Assembly: GCA_964610045.1 (NCBI GenBank)
Contig: CAZSUN010000003.1
Span: 1-64,000 of the forward strand
Length of the DNA stretch: 64,000 nt
Reading direction: 5' to 3'
Source: JACCYX01 sp964610045
Lineage (GTDB): Bacteria > Chloroflexota > Chloroflexia > Thermomicrobiales > UBA6265
In this document: positions 59,799 to 64,000 of the stretch, piece after piece
Layout of the letters: each line of letters opens with the position of its first letter
How positions within the stretch are numbered: position 1 is the stretch's first letter
Made by a program: the position numbers and the translations under genes
The notes under the pieces: generated by a model
Databases searched by the model: none
Told to the model about the DNA's origin: nothing
The model's input: only the letters and a program-made list of their open reading frames with translations

Positions 59799-62191
59799 CC
59801 GCCCTGACCATCGAACCGTGGTCGATCGTCGAGCCGGAACTCGACCTCGACCGGCTCGGCTTCACCGAATCGATCTTCGCCCTCTCCAACGGGCACATCG
59901 GGCTGCGCGGCAATCTCGACGAGGGTGAACCACACCACACGCCCGGCAGCTACCTCAATGGGTTCTTCGAAACCCTGCCGCTTCCCTACGCCGAAGGCGG
60001 CTACGGGTACCCCGAGGAAGGGCAGTCGCTGCTCAATGTCACCAACGGCAAGGTCTTCCGGCTGCTGGTGGATGACGAGCCATTCGATGTCCGCTACGGC
60101 ACGCTTCGGTCTCACCGGCGATCGCTCGACCTTCGCACCGGTCTGCTGCACCGCGAGGTGGAGTGGATCTCGCCGGCCGGCCAGGGAGTCCGCGTCCGCA
60201 CGACACGGTTGGTCTCCTTCGTGCAGCGTGGAATCGCGGCGATCTCGTTCGAGGTCGAACCGCTCGGCGCACCAACCCGGATCGTGCTGCAATCGAACCT
60301 CGTCGCCAACGAGCCGATTCCCGGCGAAAACCGCGACCCACGAGCGGCAGCAGCCCTGCGTGCCCCGCTGCTCAGCGAGTTCCATTGGCATAACGGGCAG
60401 CGGATCGCGCTGGGCCACCGCACGCAGGGCAGTGGACTCCGGATGGCGATGGCGCTCGACCACCTCGTCGACGGGCCCGACGGCACGATCACCGAGGCGG
60501 AAAGCCAACCGGACCTGGCCCGGTTCACGGTCAATACCTCGCTCGCACCCGGCCAGGTGCTGCGGGTGGTCAAACTGCTGGCGGCGGGATGGTCGGGCGT
60601 GCGGAGCATGCCAGCCCTGCGCGACCAGGTAGACGCCGCGCTCGCGGCCGCCCAGCGATCCGGCTGGCAGAGCCTCGTCGACGAACAGCGCGCCTATCTC
60701 GACGAGATCTGGGACCGGGTCGATATCGAAATCGACGGTGACCCCGAACTCCAGCAGGCGATCCGGTTCGCGATCTTCCAGATCGTGCAGGCGTCGACGC
60801 GGGCCGAGCAACGCGCGATCCCGGCCAAGGGGCTGACCGGGCGCGGCTACGACGGCCACTCGTTCTGGGACATGGATGCCTACCTGCTGCCGGTCCTGAC
60901 CTATGCGAACCCGGACGCGGCCCGGGACATCCTCGAATGGCGCAGGTCGACCCTCGACCTGGCGCGTGACCGGGCGTCGGTGCTCCGGCTTCAGGGGGCA
61001 GCGTTCCCGTGGCGCACGATCCGGGGTGAGGAGTGCTCGGGATACTGGCCGGCGGGCACGGCTGCCTTCCATATCAACGGCGCGATCGCCGAAGGGGTCC
61101 GCCGGTACGTGCGCGCCACCGGCGATGCGGAGTTCGAAGGGGGATCGGGGTTCGACCTCGTGATCGAGACGGCGAGACTGTTCGCCTCGCTCGGGCATTT
61201 CGACGCCGACGGCAATTTCCGGATCGACGGCGTCACCGGTCCCGACGAGTACACGGCGCTCGTCGACAACAACGTCTATACCAACCTGCTGGCGTCGCGG
61301 AACCTGCGGACCGCCGCCTCGATGGCCGAACGGTATCCCCAGCGGGCAGCGGCGTACGAGGTGAGCCCGGAGGAAATCGCCCACTGGCGTCAGGCAGCCG
61401 CCCGGATGAGCGTGCCGTACGATCACGAACTCGGGATTACCGCCCAGTCGGAGGGTTTCACCCGCTACCGCGAATGGGACTTCGACAACACGCCGGAGGA
61501 GAACTACCCACTCCTGCTCCACTACCCCTACTACCTGCTCTATTCCAGCCAGGTGATCAAGCAGGCGGACCTGGTGTTCGCGCATTATCTGTTCCCGGAC
61601 GCCTTTACGCCCGAGCAGCGCCTGCGCGACTTCCAGCACTACGAGTCGATTACCGTCCGCGATTCGTCGCTGTCACCATCGATCCAGGCGATCGTGGCGG
61701 CGGAAGTCGGCTACCTCGATCTCGCGCTCGAATACCTGCGTGAGAGTGCCTATGTGGATCTGCACGATCTCGCCGGGAACAGTCACGACGGGCTTCACCT
61801 GGCGGCAATCTGTGGCACGGTGCTCGCGATCGTGGCAGGGTTCGGCGGCCTGCGCGATCACATGGACGCGCTCGCGTTCGCACCGAGGCTGCCGGATGGG
61901 ATCGAGCGGATCGCGTTCCGCGTCCTCGACCGGGAGCGCCGGGTACGGGTGGAGATCACACCGGAGACCGTCCGCTACGATCTGGTTGCGGGGGACTCGA
62001 TCGACCTGAGCCATCACGGCAAAGCGTTCACGCTGACGGCGGGCACACCACAGTCATTTCCATGGCCCACACCACCGGTATTACCTCCGGTCCGTCCACC
62101 AGCCGGGCGTCAGCCTGGCCGGCATGGCATTGGGCGCGAGGGCAGTAACCACCATCCGCCACCGGGATTTCTCCCGGCAGCGGATTCGTAG
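59795..62191 (+). CDS. glycoside hydrolase family 65 (maltose/trehalose/kojibiose-type phosphorylase)
   Basis: 798 residues; the ATGA overlap with the mutase gene indicates coupled translation. N-terminal beta-sandwich (FALSNGHIGLRGNLDEGEP), helical linker, (alpha/alpha)6 barrel with KGLTGRGYDGHSFWDMDAY and VTGPDEYTALVDNNVYTN, in which Glu485 is the catalytic acid, and a C-terminal beta domain. It splits a disaccharide with phosphate into glucose and beta-glucose-1-phosphate, which the mutase consumes. Which disaccharide cannot be told from the motifs. The last 35 residues (PPVRPPAGRQPGRHG) are low-complexity. Confidence 0.94.
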   Translation: MTALTIEPWSIVEPELDLDRLGFTESIFALSNGHIGLRGNLDEGEPHHTPGSYLNGFFETLPLPYAEGGYGYPEEGQSLLNVTNGKVFRLLVDDEPFDVRYGTLRSHRRSLDLRTGLLHREVEWISPAGQGVRVRTTRLVSFVQRGIAAISFEVEPLGAPTRIVLQSNLVANEPIPGENRDPRAAAALRAPLLSEFHWHNGQRIALGHRTQGSGLRMAMALDHLVDGPDGTITEAESQPDLARFTVNTSLAPGQVLRVVKLLAAGWSGVRSMPALRDQVDAALAAAQRSGWQSLVDEQRAYLDEIWDRVDIEIDGDPELQQAIRFAIFQIVQASTRAEQRAIPAKGLTGRGYDGHSFWDMDAYLLPVLTYANPDAARDILEWRRSTLDLARDRASVLRLQGAAFPWRTIRGEECSGYWPAGTAAFHINGAIAEGVRRYVRATGDAEFEGGSGFDLVIETARLFASLGHFDADGNFRIDGVTGPDEYTALVDNNVYTNLLASRNLRTAASMAERYPQRAAAYEVSPEEIAHWRQAAARMSVPYDHELGITAQSEGFTRYREWDFDNTPEENYPLLLHYPYYLLYSSQVIKQADLVFAHYLFPDAFTPEQRLRDFQHYESITVRDSSLSPSIQAIVAAEVGYLDLALEYLRESAYVDLHDLAGNSHDGLHLAAICGTVLAIVAGFGGLRDHMDALAFAPRLPDGIERIAFRVLDRERRVRVEITPETVRYDLVAGDSIDLSHHGKAFTLTAGTPQSFPWPTPPVLPPVRPPAGRQPGRHGIGREGSNHHPPPGFLPAADS

Positions 62192-62270
62192 GAGAATCGA
62201 CGATCGTCGTTTTCAGCCTGTGGCGTCGCCGTGTGGCTGGTGGCGGCCCAGGTTCGCACCGGACCGAGAG

Positions 62271-63038
62271 CTACTGGCAGGTCCATTCGCCACGGCGGCC
62301 GTTGGCCCACATCCAGGCGGCGGCTTCCGCGTTCGCGACCGGATCGAAGATATCCTCGCCGGCATAGGGCGTGGTTGCCCAGGTACTGGGCAGGAACTGG
62401 AACAGTCCGCTGGCGTTGCTGGAGGAGTTCACCGCGTTCGGGTTCAGGCCCGATTCGCAGGTCGCCACCCGCAGCAGGTCATCACCGCTCTGCCCGTACA
62501 TGGCGGCTGCGCTGTAGATGATCTGGACGACGTCCGTCTCGCCGGACCCGGCGCTGGCATCAACCGTCGTGCTGCCGGTTACCGTGTCCGTATCGCCGCT
62601 TATGGCGAGGTACTCCCCGTAGGCAAACCCTGATACCTCGTCGTAGGTCACGGGATAGAACCCGTTCTCGTCGGCGCCGGTGATCTGAACCACGGACCCG
62701 GCCGGCATCACCTGCCGGATCGCCGCATCGAGCGACGGGCCACTCCGCAGGTTGAGCGCCACCGTGGTCGTGGCGGTGGGCAGGTCACTAGTGGCGGCCT
62801 GGTCGCTGGCTGGGACAGTTTCGGGAGTGGCGGTCGACGAGCCAATCGGCCCTTCGGGCGGGGCGCTGTTGCGATGCCCCTGCTCGGCAACGGCGGGTGA
62901 GACGTTGAAGATGATGGTGCCGGCCAGCATCGTCGCGATGACGGCCAGGGTCGTCAGTGACCTGGACATGACGCGCAATCGTGCGACAGGTGATGATGTG
63001 ACGCCCGCGACCGCAGCCCCGGTAATCGAATGGTTCAC
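62271..63038 (-). CDS. secreted SH3b-transglycosylase-like protein
   Basis: 255 residues from the GTG at 63038, which has AGGAG 8 nt upstream; an ATG at 62969 is an alternative. Signal or anchor: SLTTLAVIATMLAGTIIFNV. Residues about 85-150 are a bacterial SH3 domain (LNLRSGPSLDAAIRQVMPAG, then a VQITGADENGFYPV strand). The last 85 residues form a lysozyme-like domain with catalytic Glu in CESGLNPNAVN and SNASGLFQFLPSTW, ending GEWTCQ; the two Cys can bond. It should cut peptidoglycan outside the cell. Confidence 0.9.
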   Translation of the reverse strand: MNHSITGAAVAGVTSSPVARLRVMSRSLTTLAVIATMLAGTIIFNVSPAVAEQGHRNSAPPEGPIGSSTATPETVPASDQAATSDLPTATTTVALNLRSGPSLDAAIRQVMPAGSVVQITGADENGFYPVTYDEVSGFAYGEYLAISGDTDTVTGSTTVDASAGSGETDVVQIIYSAAAMYGQSGDDLLRVATCESGLNPNAVNSSSNASGLFQFLPSTWATTPYAGEDIFDPVANAEAAAWMWANGRRGEWTCQ

Positions 63039-63611
63039 GATGGGTACTCCTGGGGTTCGAGGAAACCTGGCGACGACCCACTGGATGCAGGAGATCCCCT
63101 CCACGGGATGTGCCTGTCCTGGTGTGGCGGCCTGGCCACCTCGTCGATGCAGTGGGGAAGGGGAATGCCTGCCGGGACCGCGCCCCTCAACGGGTCTCCG
63201 GGGTTCGGCGCACGCCACCGGTGGTTGGGCGGCCAGATCGAGGCCGCGCCACGTGCGCGGAAACGAAGAACGAAACGCGTACGCGTCGCCTGGACCAATC
63301 CTCCAGCCACGGATGCCTGGTCCGCGAACATCGCCGCCGGGGGCAATCCTGACCTACGTGTACGTGCGATGTCAACTTCGGGTTTTCTTGATGAATGCTG
63401 TGGAATGCCCGGTAAAGAGCCGCTATCCACAACGAATTCACCGGGAATCAAGCCAAACGACCACCCATCGACGCCAGTATGGTGGTAAATCGATGGATGA
63501 TCGCCCGGGTGAGGGAAAGGCCGTCACGCTGTTGCTGGACGGCCTTCACAACCGGCTGGCACGAGTTTGCCCAGAACGGCACGAGCCGTCAGTGCATCAC
63601 CTGATTTCGCG
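63039..63611. other. intergenic region between the transglycosylase gene and its decayed copy
   Basis: 573 bp without a supported gene. A 9-bp perfect stem (AAGGCCGTC, 63517-63525, against 63538-63546) lies about 65 bp past the decayed copy's stop and may be its old terminator. The promoter of the 62271 gene should also lie here. Confidence 0.5.
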
Positions 63612-63838
63612 TTACTGGCAGGTCCATTCGCCTTTGAGCGGGCAACCCGCTCCATGTCGTCGCCACTATGGCCATATTCGGCTGCCGCGTTGTAGATGAT
63701 CTGGATGATCTCGTCATCCGTGTAGCCGTCGCTGCCGTCAACCGATGGCGCGGTCAGCTCCGGTTCCCTCGGCCGGCTCCTCGCTACCCGCCTGCAGGTA
63801 ATCGGCCGGCACCCGATCGCGCCAGGTTCGACGCGATG
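63612..63838 (-). pseudogene. decayed copy of the SH3b-transglycosylase gene
   Basis: Fragments in two or three frames match the gene at 62271: WRDRVPADYLQAG looks like the end of an SH3 domain; in another frame DDEIIQIIYNAAAEYGHSGDDMERVA matches TDVVQIIYSAAAMYGQSGDDLLRVA; then a deletion removes the catalytic core and the frame changes to KGEWTCQ-stop, identical to the intact gene's last six residues. So: partial duplication followed by an internal deletion and frameshifts. Confidence 0.8.
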
Positions 63839-63903
63839 ACCGGCCAAGAGGGCGCACCCTGTTCGGATGACCGGAAAGCCACGTCATGGAGAGATGGACG
63901 TCC

Positions 63904-64000
63904 CTACGACGCGCGTTTGCGATCGCGCACCGGGAAGGGCACGAGGTTGCCTTCGCCGATCACCGGAAGATTGGGCGTCCCGACTCGTGGTCTCCGACCG
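63904..64000 (-). CDS. C-terminus of an unidentified protein, cut by window edge
   Basis: The minus-strand frame entering at the right edge reads about 31 codons, ending NLPVIGEGNLVPFPVRDRKR-AS-stop (TAG at 63904-63906). Amino-acid use is protein-like, but too little is present to name a family. It lies 65 bp upstream of the decayed transglycosylase copy on the same strand. Confidence 0.45.
   Translation of the reverse strand, partial: GRRPRVGTPNLPVIGEGNLVPFPVRDRKRAS

Noticed and set aside
59678..61639. 653-codon minus-strand ORF opposite the GH65 gene
   Set aside because: Antisense to motif-bearing GH65 sequence; no family resemblance.
1..64000. CRISPR arrays, rRNA, insertion sequences or phage structural genes
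   Set aside because: No regularly spaced repeats, no transposase or integrase motifs and no rRNA sequence were seen.

Overview
The window is a GC-rich (by eye about 65%) bacterial scaffold. Tat-type signal peptides, many small secreted proteins of unknown function, a MalT-like regulator, thrombospondin-type-3 and CxxGYVWR modules, and an ATPase-less sugar importer together suggest Chloroflexota, probably class Thermomicrobia. No rRNA, tRNA or other phylogenetic marker is present, so this is inference. It looks like a metagenome or short-read assembly. Both 100-N gaps are flanked by the same 55 bp on each side, as expected when two contigs that overlap by one k-mer are scaffolded as if a gap lay between them.

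Layout. 1-12 kb: alpha/beta hydrolase (cut by the window edge), large LuxR-type ATPase regulator, VOC proteins, a secreted protein, a sugar-phosphate isomerase-like protein, the first gap, a DHFR-like protein, a DUF2277 protein, a Bcr/CflA-type efflux pump, a lower-GC DUF262-DUF1524 (GmrSD-like) defence gene, and a P-loop kinase-like protein. 12-19 kb: a sugar ABC importer with two paralogous Tat substrate-binding proteins around a SorC-type regulator, then two permeases; no ATPase is encoded. 19-32 kb: orphan HigA, MFS pump, frameshifted nucleotidyltransferase, exonuclease III, methyltransferase, aminoglycoside-phosphotransferase-like kinase, phosphotriesterase-family hydrolase, two tandem YihY/BrkB membrane proteins, and a secreted trypsin-like protease.

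32-47 kb: SDR dehydrogenase, two tandem universal stress proteins (one fused to a helix-turn-helix domain), a marR-MFS operon with a clear promoter and operator, a DUF4432 mutarotase-like protein, a ClC chloride channel with CBS domains, a second MarR, and an MMPL exporter. 47-57 kb: double cupredoxin-like Tat protein, beta-propeller protein, and an ABC-2 export operon whose last gene carries repeat-derived sequence in its N-terminus. The 3' end of that gene adjoins a small island of two paralogous unknown genes flanked by a degenerate 37-bp direct repeat. A Tat CAP-domain protein and a B3/B4-domain protein follow. 57-64 kb: second gap, a multi-spanning membrane protein, a beta-phosphoglucomutase/GH65 phosphorylase pair, an SH3-transglycosylase and its decayed copy, and the C-terminus of one more gene.

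Intergenic DNA is rich in strong hairpins (several perfect 17-18 bp stems between convergent genes) and in at least three families of short dispersed repeats, one of which has entered a coding sequence. The most unusual features are the 53.8-55.4 kb paralog island at the permease 3' end, the in-frame repeat just before it, the 413-bp identical block shared by the two substrate-binding proteins, and the UspA-HTH fusion with an apparent internal start site.
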